NCBI GenBank assembly: GCA_002428605.1
Contig: DIXH01000050.1
Coordinates: forward strand, 1-14,171
DNA length: 14,171 nt
Direction of reading: 5' to 3'
Source of the DNA: Clostridiaceae bacterium UBA6085
Lineage (GTDB): Bacteria > Bacillota > Clostridia > Clostridiales > Clostridiaceae
The position numbers and the translations under genes are program-made. Below the pieces are notes generated by a model. That model saw only the letters and a list, made by a program, of their open reading frames with translations, was not told the DNA's origin and made no database searches. This document shows, piece by piece, positions 6,082 through 13,464 of this stretch (positions are counted from its first letter, which is position 1; every line of letters begins with the position of its first letter).

Positions 6082-6756
6082 TCATTTGATATCAGCATTA
6101 TTGTCGTAACCGTAGTTCTCCCAGTAACCCATGTAGATATTGTTGTCTGAGAGCTCTATTTCTGTCACCCATCTCGCCCACTTGTACCCAAGCTTGTCCT
6201 CAGCCACCACTATGAACGGGAATCCAAGCGATGGAGGAAGCTCGACACCATTTGATGAATAAGCGAGGATCATGTCCCTTTCCAGGATCGTGCTTAACGG
6301 CATTGACGTCGTATATCCGTCGTAGCATCTGAAGATTACAGTGTTCGCACTGTTTTTTGCGATCGCCAGGTCGATCAGCGACTTTATCCTTACACCCTTC
6401 CAAAGTACTGTTGCATTCCAGCCCTCGACACAATGAAGGACAATAAGCTTCTCAACCGACTCCATCTCCAGGACGTCATCATAGCTTATGGCAACCTCCT
6501 GATTGACAAGCCCCTTTATCTTGAGCAAATAGCCCTCGATAGGTACCTTCTGGATGCCCTTTATCGAATTGTCCCTCGGACCGATCGAAGGGTCCAGCCG
6601 GGCACCTTTATACTCCCTGATCTCGTTTGTCACATACCTTTCTTCGGTAGGTCTTGACATGACATCCGGTTCCTGCGGTTCCTGGCTCTTATCTGTGCAG
6701 GCAGCTAGCAAAAGGAATATGGCAGCAACTGATGCGGCTATCCTGATCCTTTTCAT
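6082..6756 (-). CDS. Molybdopterin-domain lipoprotein (sulfite-oxidase fold)
   Basis: A 224-residue exported lipoprotein. The first 20 residues form a lipoprotein signal (basic start, hydrophobic core, LLLAAC lipobox with C20), followed by a flexible acidic linker. The body is an oxidoreductase molybdopterin-binding domain: LHCVEGWNATVLWKG (107-121) contains C109, the expected molybdenum ligand, and GYKWARWVTEIEL (190-202) and YMGYWENYGY (208-217) are typical C-terminal blocks. It would sit on the outer face of the membrane and exchange electrons with an unidentified partner; the RseC-like protein next door is a candidate. The ATG at 6756 has GGGAGG six bases upstream, so the longer form from 6789 is rejected. 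Lacking the dimerisation domain of full sulfite oxidase, it resembles single-domain YedY-like enzymes, though exported as a lipoprotein rather than by a twin-arginine signal, which is unusual for a protein binding a cofactor before export. Confidence 0.88.
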   Translation of the reverse strand: MKRIRIAASVAAIFLLLAACTDKSQEPQEPDVMSRPTEERYVTNEIREYKGARLDPSIGPRDNSIKGIQKVPIEGYLLKIKGLVNQEVAISYDDVLEMESVEKLIVLHCVEGWNATVLWKGVRIKSLIDLAIAKNSANTVIFRCYDGYTTSMPLSTILERDMILAYSSNGVELPPSLGFPFIVVAEDKLGYKWARWVTEIELSDNNIYMGYWENYGYDNNADIK

Positions 6757-6800
6757 TTCATACCTCCCTGTGAAGAAAGCGAAAAGCATCCTATACTTGG

Positions 6801-6823
6801 ATTATACACTCAATAGTCATTCC
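6801..6823 (-). promoter_or_regulatory. Likely -10 region for the molybdopterin lipoprotein operon
   Basis: A perfect TATAAT (6806-6801) lies about 45 bases before the ATG, in the only gap between the DUF1904 terminator and this operon. The -35 is poor: the best hexamer at 17-bp spacing is about ATGATT (3 of 6 bases). An activator or another sigma factor may be involved. Confidence 0.45.
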
Positions 6824-6882
6824 AATCATTGACGAAGTCTTGTGCAATTGCTAATAATTTGTTACATATCGTTAAAATAATG

Positions 6883-6923
6883 AAAAATGCGCCGATACCG
6901 CAAAATAGCAGTATCAGCGCATT
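6883..6923 (-). terminator. Intrinsic terminator after the DUF1904 gene
   Basis: On the minus strand AATGCGCTGATAC (6923-6911) pairs with GTATCGGCGCATT (6898-6886) through 13 positions. The single non-Watson-Crick position is a G-U pair in minus-strand RNA and a mismatch in plus-strand RNA, so it favours minus-strand use. A T tract (6887-6883) follows. It begins two bases after the DUF1904 stop and probably also ends any opp read-through transcript. Confidence 0.9.
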
Positions 6924-6924
6924 C

Positions 6925-7251
6925 TTAGAAATGCTCTCCGTTCTCGTAGTAGGAGGTTTCCCTGAATATGGTGAATATGACATCGACATTCTGGTAGCCT
7001 GCTGACTGCACATGCCTTGTTATAGACTTTGCAGCCTTATCCTGCAGCTCCTGTCCCCTGTCGAACCATCTCACCTCAACTATGGGCGGACCTTCAGCTT
7101 CGGTACCATCGGTTATGAAGACCGAGCTGATGACCTCAAGGGTGAAGTATTCCCTTGGACTTCCGGTGATCCTCTGAAGCTCATCAACAAGCTCCCTGCT
7201 GAATATCTTTACATCGTTTGCTTTTATTGCGTTGAATTTCAATATCGGCAT
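6925..7251 (-). CDS. DUF1904 family protein (tautomerase-like)
   Basis: This 108-residue cytosolic protein matches DUF1904, small proteins with a tautomerase-like fold. The second residue is proline, the residue that becomes the catalytic N-terminus in tautomerases, which keeps an enzymatic role possible; no substrate is known. Typical blocks are SPREYFTLEVISSVFI (31-46) and VEVRWFDRGQELQDKAA (58-74). The ATG has GGAG seven bases upstream. It starts 58 bases after oppF and could be read from the opp transcript or from its own weak promoter near the end of oppF. No functional link to peptide import is evident. Confidence 0.88.
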   Translation of the reverse strand: MPILKFNAIKANDVKIFSRELVDELQRITGSPREYFTLEVISSVFITDGTEAEGPPIVEVRWFDRGQELQDKAAKSITRHVQSAGYQNVDVIFTIFRETSYYENGEHF

Positions 7252-7294
7252 ATTCCCACTCCATTCTCAACTGAATACATGACTTCCTACAAGA

Positions 7295-7324
7295 AATATA
7301 CCACCCGGTTCACGCTTTAGTCCA
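7295..7324 (-). promoter_or_regulatory. Possible promoter of the DUF1904 gene
   Basis: TATATT (7300-7295, 5 of 6 consensus bases) is preceded at 18-bp spacing by TGGACT (7324-7319, 4 of 6), the latter inside the last codons of oppF. Transcription would start about 37 bases before the DUF1904 ATG. The match is modest, and there is no terminator after oppF, so shared transcription is equally possible. Confidence 0.3.
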
Positions 7325-8239
7325 TTCAATAAGCTCAGCCTCTGTCGCAAGTACCCTGTGGGTTCCACCAAGGCTTCTCATTTCACCCTTGTTGTAGTCA
7401 ATGCCGCTGGTCGCGTAATCATAGGCAAGAGCTATCCTCTTCTTCTCAGCGTCCGGATTCGGTTTTGGAATGGCCGATAGCAGAGACCTTGTGTAAGGGT
7501 GGACCGGATCAGAAAATATTTCCTCTGTGGTCCCAGTCTCGAGAAGGTGCCCATAATGAAGTACTCCGACCCTGTCAGAGATGTACTTGACCATTGACAG
7601 GTCGTGTGCAATGAAGAGATAAGCTATGTTCGTCTTCTTCTGTATCTCCTTCATCAGGTTTACTACCTGAGCCTGTATCGATACATCAAGTGCGCTTATC
7701 GCCTCGTCAGCTATGATAAGGTCCGGGTTCATTATGAGTGCCCTTGCTATGCCTATCCTCTGCCTCTGACCCCCGGAGAACTGATGGGGATACCTGTTTG
7801 CATGCTCATGAGACAGGCCAACCATCTCAAGTATCCTGTATACCTTCTGTTTCCTGTCCTCCATGGAATCATACTGCCTGTGAATGTCGAGCCCCTGGGC
7901 AATGATATCCACTACCTTTTTCCTGGGATTTAGCGACGCCATGGGATCCTGGAATATCATCTGCATCTTCATCCTGAGATTGCTCCAGTCACTCGTACCG
8001 AGCTTTCCTGATATGTCCTTACCGTTGAATATTACCTTCCCGCCTGTCGGCTCATATAGCCTTATTATCGACCTTCCGATAGTCGACTTGCCGCTGCCGG
8101 ATTCTCCCACAAGACCATAGGTCTCACCGGGATATATCTCAAAGGATACGCCATCAACCGCCTTTACTGTAAATTTCCTGCTCACCCTGAAATGCTGCCT
8201 GAGATCTGTAACCTCCAGAAGAGGCTTCCTATTTTCCAT
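7310..8239 (-). CDS. oppF: Oligopeptide ABC transporter ATP-binding protein OppF
   Basis: The second ATPase of the peptide importer hydrolyses ATP together with OppD to drive uptake. The 309-residue protein has Walker A GESGSGKST (45-53), Q-loop at Q97, signature SGGQRQ (155-160), Walker B ADEA (D178, E179) and switch H212, so all catalytic elements are intact. The ATG at 8239 is preferred: GGAGGG lies eight bases upstream, while the in-frame TTG at 8257 adds six basic residues with no support. The start overlaps the end of oppD by 11 bp. The C-terminal tail after about residue 260 is short and has none of the cysteines found in many OppF/DppF tails. It is the last gene of the opp set. Confidence 0.95.
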   Translation of the reverse strand: MENRKPLLEVTDLRQHFRVSRKFTVKAVDGVSFEIYPGETYGLVGESGSGKSTIGRSIIRLYEPTGGKVIFNGKDISGKLGTSDWSNLRMKMQMIFQDPMASLNPRKKVVDIIAQGLDIHRQYDSMEDRKQKVYRILEMVGLSHEHANRYPHQFSGGQRQRIGIARALIMNPDLIIADEAISALDVSIQAQVVNLMKEIQKKTNIAYLFIAHDLSMVKYISDRVGVLHYGHLLETGTTEEIFSDPVHPYTRSLLSAIPKPNPDAEKKRIALAYDYATSGIDYNKGEMRSLGGTHRVLATEAELIEWTKA

Positions 8240-9308
8240 TCTTCTCACCCTCCTCAAGCATGGCCCTGATCCTTGTCTTCAGCTGCGCTGGCATCTCTAC
8301 CTTCGGTGCAGCCTCATGGAGCAGCCAGGTGGCTGCATAATGCGTATCGGATACCTTGAACATCGGAGGCTCCTTCTTGAAATCTATGTTGAGCGCATAG
8401 ATGTTCCTTGGAGCAAATGCATCACCCTCCACCTTCTTCAACAGGTTCGGAGGACTTCCGGGGATAGTATATAGCACATCATCACGAACCTCAAGGTCCG
8501 GCATTGCAGAGAGCAGACCCCAGGTATAAGGATGCCTCGGATCGTAGAAGATCTCCTCTGTGGTTCCTCGTTCGATGATCTTACCTGCGTACATTACCGC
8601 CACATCGTCTGCGACCTTAGCGACAACACCAAGGTCATGGGTGATGTAAATTACAGATATGCCTGTCTTCTTCTGGATATCCTTGATCAGTTCAAGGATC
8701 TTGGCCTGTATTGTTACGTCAAGAGCAGTAGTCGGCTCATCGCAGATAAGTAGCTCCGGGTCACAGGCCAGGGCTATGGCAATTACAACCCTCTGCCTCA
8801 TTCCGCCTGACAGCTGATGGGGATAGTTCTTCATCCTCTTCTCAGGGTCGGAGATCCCTACCAGCTTGAGAAGATTTACCGCCTTCTCGTGTGCTTCCTT
8901 CCTCGGAGTGTTGAAATGATAGATCATTCCCTCCATTATCTGAGCACCTACTGACATGGTTGGATTGAGGGATGTCATCGGGTCCTGAAATACCATCGCA
9001 ATGTGTCTGCCATTGATCCTTTTTCTCATCTCTTTTTTCTTGAGCTTAAGAAGATCCTCCGTTAGCAGTCCGTTCTCGTCTGTGTGCGTGAACATGATGG
9101 TACCGCTGTTTATCGTCTCATTTCCGCTGAGTATTCCCATGACAGCCTTGACTGTCACCGATTTTCCGCTTCCGCTCTCACCGACTATCGCAAGAGTCTC
9201 CCCCTTGTACAGTGTGAGGTCAACTCCCCTTATAGCCCTTACCTCACCTGCTGATGTCTGGAATGATATGGACAGGTCCCTTATATCTAGTATCTTTTCC
9301 TTCTCCAT
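8229..9308 (-). CDS. oppD: Oligopeptide ABC transporter ATP-binding protein OppD
   Basis: The first ATPase of the importer pairs with OppF beneath the OppB/OppC channel. In its 359 residues it carries Walker A GESGSGKS (43-50), Q108, signature LSGGMRQ (166-172), Walker B CDEP (189-192) and switch H224. After the ATPase core comes the oligopeptide-transporter C-terminal region (GSPPNLL at 284-290, then FAPRNIYAL and DTHYAATWLLHE). In this region the cysteines that bind an iron-sulfur cluster in many OppD/DppD proteins are replaced (Asn and Leu where Cys is usual). The ATG has AGGTG upstream and lies eight bases after the stop of oppC. Confidence 0.95.
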   Translation of the reverse strand: MEKEKILDIRDLSISFQTSAGEVRAIRGVDLTLYKGETLAIVGESGSGKSVTVKAVMGILSGNETINSGTIMFTHTDENGLLTEDLLKLKKKEMRKRINGRHIAMVFQDPMTSLNPTMSVGAQIMEGMIYHFNTPRKEAHEKAVNLLKLVGISDPEKRMKNYPHQLSGGMRQRVVIAIALACDPELLICDEPTTALDVTIQAKILELIKDIQKKTGISVIYITHDLGVVAKVADDVAVMYAGKIIERGTTEEIFYDPRHPYTWGLLSAMPDLEVRDDVLYTIPGSPPNLLKKVEGDAFAPRNIYALNIDFKKEPPMFKVSDTHYAATWLLHEAAPKVEMPAQLKTRIRAMLEEGEKNGK

Positions 9309-9316
9309 ATCTTCAC

Positions 9317-10357
9317 CTACATTTCCTTCATCTTCGGGTCGAATGCATCTCTAAGGCCGTCAGCAAGTAGATTGAAGCTCAGCATGATCACTGCAAGCAC
9401 CACCACCGGAAATATGATCATATACGGATGAGTGGTGAATGACTTGAAGGCATCGCTGATCAGGCTTCCAAGGGAGGCCATTGGCTGAGGTACTCCAAGT
9501 CCGACAAAGGCAAGGAACGCCTCAGTGAATATTGCATTCGGAATCGAAAACATGGACATTATGATAAGCTGTCCGAATATGTTCGGCAGTATGTCCTTGA
9601 AGATAATGAAGAAGTCCCTTGCACCAAGTGTCTTCGAGGCAAGGATGAATTCCTGCTCCTTCAGCTTAAGCACCTGGGCCCTCGCAATCCTTGACATGCC
9701 TATCCATCCTGTTATTGCCAGCGCAAGCGTTATCGTTCCAAGTCCCGGCTTAAGCACGATTATGAGCAGAGTTACCAGCACAAGAGTCGGTATCCCGTTA
9801 AGGACCTCAACGAACCTCTGCATCAGCATGTCCACTGTCCCGCCGAAGTAGCCTGAGATCAGTCCGTAACTCATACCGAAGAGCATATCCACAGCAACTG
9901 CTATGAATGCAATGTAGAGTGAAATCTGGGTCCCTGTCCATGTCCTTGTGAATATGTCCCGGCCAAGCACATCGGTCCCGAACCAGTAGTAGGTCTTCTC
10001 AAGGGTTGGATTGGTCTTGTATTTGTTTACCACGACAGTTCCTGTTGAGGTACCCATAGTCTCCGTCCCATCGAATATTCCAAGGCTTTCGACACCCGGG
10101 ATCCTGGGAGCAAGGTTCTGGTGGGAAATTATCTGCGAGTCATAGGTGTGCTCGTTCATTCCAGGTCCCACTGCCGCCATGATAACTATGAGCGCTATGA
10201 AAACAAGTCCCACAAGGGCACCCTTGTTTTTTTTGAATCTTGAAAGGATGTCCTTCCAGTATGACTGGCTGGCATAATTTTCATCGATGTAATTTTCATG
10301 GTCGTTTCCCGCCAGCTCGAAATCCTGAGGCGAGTACTCATATCCTGTATTATTCAT
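9317..10357 (-). CDS. oppC: Oligopeptide ABC transporter permease OppC
   Basis: One of two membrane channel subunits. The 346-residue protein has a ~45-residue cytosolic head rich in Asp, Glu and Tyr, a first span at about 47-66, and an outside loop of roughly 75 residues (67-145) that is typical of OppC rather than OppB. The remaining spans follow, with the EAA-type coupling loop that contacts the ATPases at about 239-259 (ILASKTLGARDFF). AAGGAGG lies six bases before the ATG, the strongest ribosome site in the opp set, and the start overlaps the end of oppB by 8 bp. Confidence 0.95.
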   Translation of the reverse strand: MNNTGYEYSPQDFELAGNDHENYIDENYASQSYWKDILSRFKKNKGALVGLVFIALIVIMAAVGPGMNEHTYDSQIISHQNLAPRIPGVESLGIFDGTETMGTSTGTVVVNKYKTNPTLEKTYYWFGTDVLGRDIFTRTWTGTQISLYIAFIAVAVDMLFGMSYGLISGYFGGTVDMLMQRFVEVLNGIPTLVLVTLLIIVLKPGLGTITLALAITGWIGMSRIARAQVLKLKEQEFILASKTLGARDFFIIFKDILPNIFGQLIIMSMFSIPNAIFTEAFLAFVGLGVPQPMASLGSLISDAFKSFTTHPYMIIFPVVVLAVIMLSFNLLADGLRDAFDPKMKEM

Positions 10358-11291
10358 GATCTGCCTCCTTTGCCAGCCTTATCCTCGGGTCTATCACGCC
10401 GTAAAGTATGTCTACAACCAGCATTATGCCGATGTACATGGCGCTGTATATGAACGCGAGGGTTATTATAACATTGTAGTCGTTGGACTGGATCGCAGTA
10501 ACCAGAAGACTTCCTATCCCCGGTATGGAAAACAGCTTCTCAATTACAAGGCTTCCTGTCATGAGACCTACGATAAGAGGCGCAAGAACCGTGATTATCG
10601 GTATCAGGGCATTCCTCAGGGCATGCTTGAATATAAGCCTGAAGCTGTCTATCCCCTTGCTTTCCGCAAGAAGCATATAGTCCGATCCCAGCACTTCAAG
10701 CATCTCAGTCCTCGTGAACCTGGCAACAGTCGCTATCGTGAACATGCTGAGCGCGACAGTCGGAAGGACTGTCGATTCGAATGGTGCCGAAGCCTGGTAA
10801 AGTAGAGGAAACATCTTGAGCTTGAAGCCCAGTGAATATATGAGCGCCATCGCAAAGACATAGGATGGCAGACTGACCCCAATAACGGAAATAGCCGTGG
10901 TTATAGTGTCAAATATTGTATTGTGCTTGATGGCTGCAATTATTCCAAGGCAAAGACCTATTATCGTACCTATGGACACAGCCTGTCCGCCTATCCTTAG
11001 GGATATAGGAAGCCTTGACTGCAGCAGTGCTGATATCGGCGTGTTCTTGGATATCGTGTAGGATACCCCGAAATCACCTGTTATCATTGCCTTAAGGTAA
11101 TTGAAGAACCTTATGAATACAGGCTTATCCAGCCCGTACTTCATGTTTATTATCGCCCTTTGCGCCTCTGTCAGCTTCTCATCATTGAACGGAGACCCGG
11201 GCATGAGCTCCAGCATGATGAAGAGGATGAACAGGATCACCAGAAGAGTAATGGCAGAGACCCCAATTCGTTTCAATATGTACTTTTTCAA
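10350..11291 (-). CDS. oppB: Oligopeptide ABC transporter permease OppB
   Basis: The other channel subunit. From a TTG start at 11291 the protein is 313 residues and opens KKYILKRIG, the classic basic opening of OppB, followed by a first span (about 9-29), the outside segment with PGSPF and GDFGVSY motifs, and five more spans. The EAA-type coupling loop is near LLAESKGIDSFRLIFKHAL. No ATG exists at a suitable place: longer in-frame starts such as the TTG at 11348 run through the terminator hairpin. The ribosome site (AGGGA about nine bases upstream) is weak, so lower translation than oppA is expected, in addition to the hairpin upstream. Confidence 0.93.
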   Translation of the reverse strand: MKKYILKRIGVSAITLLVILFILFIMLELMPGSPFNDEKLTEAQRAIINMKYGLDKPVFIRFFNYLKAMITGDFGVSYTISKNTPISALLQSRLPISLRIGGQAVSIGTIIGLCLGIIAAIKHNTIFDTITTAISVIGVSLPSYVFAMALIYSLGFKLKMFPLLYQASAPFESTVLPTVALSMFTIATVARFTRTEMLEVLGSDYMLLAESKGIDSFRLIFKHALRNALIPIITVLAPLIVGLMTGSLVIEKLFSIPGIGSLLVTAIQSNDYNVIITLAFIYSAMYIGIMLVVDILYGVIDPRIRLAKEADHE

Positions 11292-11325
11292 ATTACCACA
11301 TCCCTGATGATGATTAATGACAGCC

Positions 11326-11377
11326 AAAAAATAATGACGCCGCCGCAAAGACCTGTTATACGACCGGCGCCATTATT
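11326..11377 (-). terminator. Terminator/attenuator between oppA and oppB
   Basis: On the minus strand AATAATGGCGCCG (11377-11365) pairs with CGGCGTCATTATT (11342-11330) across 13 positions, one as G-U in minus-strand RNA, and is followed by a T run (TTTTTT). It lies 18 bases after the oppA stop and before oppB. Such partial terminators let the binding protein be made in excess over the membrane and ATPase parts; no separate promoter was seen for oppB. Confidence 0.88.
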
Positions 11378-11394
11378 CAGCTTACTTTATGATC

Positions 11395-13056
11395 CTACTT
11401 TGATGCGTTCTTGTAGATCCTGTTTATTCCTACGGAGTGGAATTCGATTCCTTCAACTCCTGCCTTTACCATTACGGCATCGCCCTTCTGGTAGACCGGG
11501 AATATGACAGCTTCGTCCATGACGATCGCCTCTGCATCCTTGAGCGCTTCCCATCTTGCTACAAGATCAAGGGCAAGCTCACCCTTCTTTGCAGATTCGA
11601 TGATCTCATCATAGTCCTTGTTTGACCAGAAGCCATAGTTGTTAGGGCTTCCTGTCGTCCACATATCAAGATATGTCATCGGGTCGGCGTAGTCTGGGCC
11701 CCATCTTGTAAGGCCAAGCTCGAAGTCGCCTTCCTGCATTCTCTCGACACGGTTCTTCTTAGGCATTGTCTGGAGTTCGATCGTAACTCCCGGAAGAGTC
11801 GTCTGTATCTCAGACTGTATGAACTGCGCAACATTTATCGCAGACTCAGTGTCTTCAACTATCATTGTATACTTCAGAGTAGTGACTCCAAGCTCAGTCT
11901 TCGCTGTGTTCCAGAATTCAAGAGCCTTAGCCTTGTCTGTCGAAAGGTAAGTATCCGCTGTTTCCCTGTAATCCTTGCCGTCCGGTCCTGTAGCAAGGAG
12001 AGTAGGTACTGCGAAGTCTGCCACAATGGATCCATCCTTTAGGATATTCTTTGCTATGGCTTCCTTGTCATAGGAAAGTGCAAGTGCCTTTCTGAGGTTT
12101 ACGTTCTCAAGTCCCTTTACTGTCTGGTTTGGAGAGATGTACCAGAGGTATCCTGCCACAATGTTCTTGAATTCAGGATCTGCCTGGAACTGCTCTACCT
12201 GCTCACCTGAAAGTGTAGCCACATCGAGGTCACCGTTCTGGTAGGAAAGCATAGCCTGCTGAGAGTCCTTTATGACCTGATACTGTATGCCGTCAAGTGC
12301 GACTTTCCCGGCATCCCAGTAGTCCGCATTTTTCTCAAGAGTTATTGTTGTCGCTGCCGGTTCGTATGCTGTTATCTTGAACGGACCGTTGCTTAAAAGC
12401 GTAGCTGGTGATGTTCCGTAAGTGTCTCCTGCTTTTGTGAAGAATGCTTCATTCACAGGAAGGAACGATGGGAACGCCATCAGGGATTCAAAGTATGGAA
12501 CCGGAACATCAAGCTCCACTACTAAAGTCTTGTCATCCTTTGCAGTAACTCCGAGCTCTTCCACAGGCTTATCACCTGTTGTTGCCGCTACCGCATTCTT
12601 TACTCCTGCAATTTCCATTATGAAGGCATATTCACTGGCAACTTCCGGGTCAACCAGCCTTCTCCATGAGAAAACGAAATCCTTCGCCGTTACCGCAGTC
12701 CCATCTGACCACTTGGCATCGCGAAGCTTGAAAGTATAGGTAAGTCCGTCTGCACTCTTATCTACTGACTCAGCCATCGCCAATATTGGTGATCCTGCTT
12801 CATCTATGGAATAGAGACCCTCGGTTATGGCAGCTATGACTTCAAACGATGTACCATCAGTTGCAATCTGAGGGTCCATTGAAGCCACTTCAACATCGAA
12901 CTGTACTCTCAGCACCTTCTTTTCAGCAACAGTAGGCGTTGTAGCATTAGGAGTAGTCGGCGTCTTGTCAGAGCTTCCGCATGCAGCGAGTGTAAACATC
13001 GCAGCCATTGCTAGAGATAGAGCAAGCATTAACTTTTTCTTCTTCAAGCTATTCAT
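11395..13056 (-). CDS. oppA: Oligopeptide-binding lipoprotein OppA (SBP_bac_5 family)
   Basis: The extracellular substrate-binding lipoprotein captures peptides and hands them to OppBC. It has 553 residues: a lipoprotein signal (KKKK, hydrophobic core, LAAC with C26), a Thr/Pro-rich linker, then a full family-5 binding protein with KLRDAKWSDGTAVTAKDFVFSWRR-type conserved blocks near 105-130 and the usual WGPDYADP segment in the C-terminal part. The start is not certain. The ATG at 13056 has GGGG directly against it, which is too close, whereas an in-frame TTG at 13047 has AAGGGG at nine-base spacing and would give the signal MKKKKLMLAL. A strong promoter lies 78 bases upstream and an intrinsic terminator follows, so oppA can be expressed alone at high level. 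Peptide specificity cannot be read from the sequence. Confidence 0.95.
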   Translation of the reverse strand: MNSLKKKKLMLALSLAMAAMFTLAACGSSDKTPTTPNATTPTVAEKKVLRVQFDVEVASMDPQIATDGTSFEVIAAITEGLYSIDEAGSPILAMAESVDKSADGLTYTFKLRDAKWSDGTAVTAKDFVFSWRRLVDPEVASEYAFIMEIAGVKNAVAATTGDKPVEELGVTAKDDKTLVVELDVPVPYFESLMAFPSFLPVNEAFFTKAGDTYGTSPATLLSNGPFKITAYEPAATTITLEKNADYWDAGKVALDGIQYQVIKDSQQAMLSYQNGDLDVATLSGEQVEQFQADPEFKNIVAGYLWYISPNQTVKGLENVNLRKALALSYDKEAIAKNILKDGSIVADFAVPTLLATGPDGKDYRETADTYLSTDKAKALEFWNTAKTELGVTTLKYTMIVEDTESAINVAQFIQSEIQTTLPGVTIELQTMPKKNRVERMQEGDFELGLTRWGPDYADPMTYLDMWTTGSPNNYGFWSNKDYDEIIESAKKGELALDLVARWEALKDAEAIVMDEAVIFPVYQKGDAVMVKAGVEGIEFHSVGINRIYKNASK

Positions 13057-13133
13057 CCCCTTCTAGAAAATTTTTCAGGTCTTGGTTATTTCTAAACAGT
13101 GGTTTCAGCTCCCTTTCGGCGCTGTTTGTAATA

Positions 13134-13161
13134 ATTATACAGCAGATGCTACTGTTGTCAA
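13134..13161 (-). promoter_or_regulatory. Sigma-A promoter of oppA
   Basis: Perfect hexamers: -35 TTGACA (13161-13156) and -10 TATAAT (13139-13134) with a 16-bp spacer. AT-rich DNA upstream could act as an UP element. Transcription would start near 13127, giving a leader of about 70 bases. This is the strongest promoter in the window. Confidence 0.9.
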
Positions 13162-13364
13162 CCAACATTATATCAATTTAAACTCAATATTATTGTGAAC
13201 TTATGGACATTTAAAATCATATTTTATTAAAAAATTAAAATATCAGTATCAAAGCTAAATTGTTTGTCTGCATTATCTCATTCATCAATATACATTTTAC
13301 GAAGGAATTGTATTCAAATTTCATTTTTCAATACATACAGCCATTTTTTAAGTCCAAATATACG

Positions 13365-13399
13365 AAAATACCGGTCTGATTCAGAGAACCAGACCGGTA
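13365..13399 (-). terminator. Intrinsic terminator of the amidase gene
   Basis: A perfect 10-bp inverted repeat (TACCGGTCTG / CAGACCGGTA, 13399-13390 and 13378-13369 on the minus strand) with an 11-base loop is followed by a short TTTT run. It lies about 66 bases after the amidase stop and separates that gene from the oppA promoter. The short T tract makes it weaker than the other terminators here. Confidence 0.75.
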
Positions 13400-13464
13400 A
13401 AACGCATTATATCCTTTGAGTATCAAAGCTTTTTATTTGTTAATCTATTGTCGATTTTACAAGC

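Larger units (their letters stand above)
13057..13464. other. Intergenic region between the amidase and oppA: promoter, leader, terminator, 12-nt direct repeat
   Basis: This AT-rich 408-base gap holds the oppA leader (about 70 bases), the oppA promoter, and the amidase terminator. A 12-base direct repeat AGTATCAAAGCT occurs at 13245-13256 and 13419-13430; the second copy forms part of a 6-bp hairpin (CTTTGA-GTA-TCAAAG, 13414-13428). In the leader, AATTTTCTAGAAGGG (13072-13058) resembles the CodY box AATTTTCWGAAAATT at 10 of 15 positions and overlaps the ribosome site. No open frame with coding character was seen on either strand. Confidence 0.6.

Noticed and set aside
7310..13056. Nickel or dipeptide-specific importer instead of oligopeptide
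   Set aside because: The gene order, OppC with a large outside loop and OppD C-terminal motifs fit Opp best; exact specificity cannot be read, so only the general oligopeptide call is kept.
13414..13438. Short hairpin CTTTGA-GTA-TCAAAG followed by CTTTTT as a plus-strand terminator
   Set aside because: The stem is only 6 AT-rich base pairs and there is no plus-strand gene to terminate.
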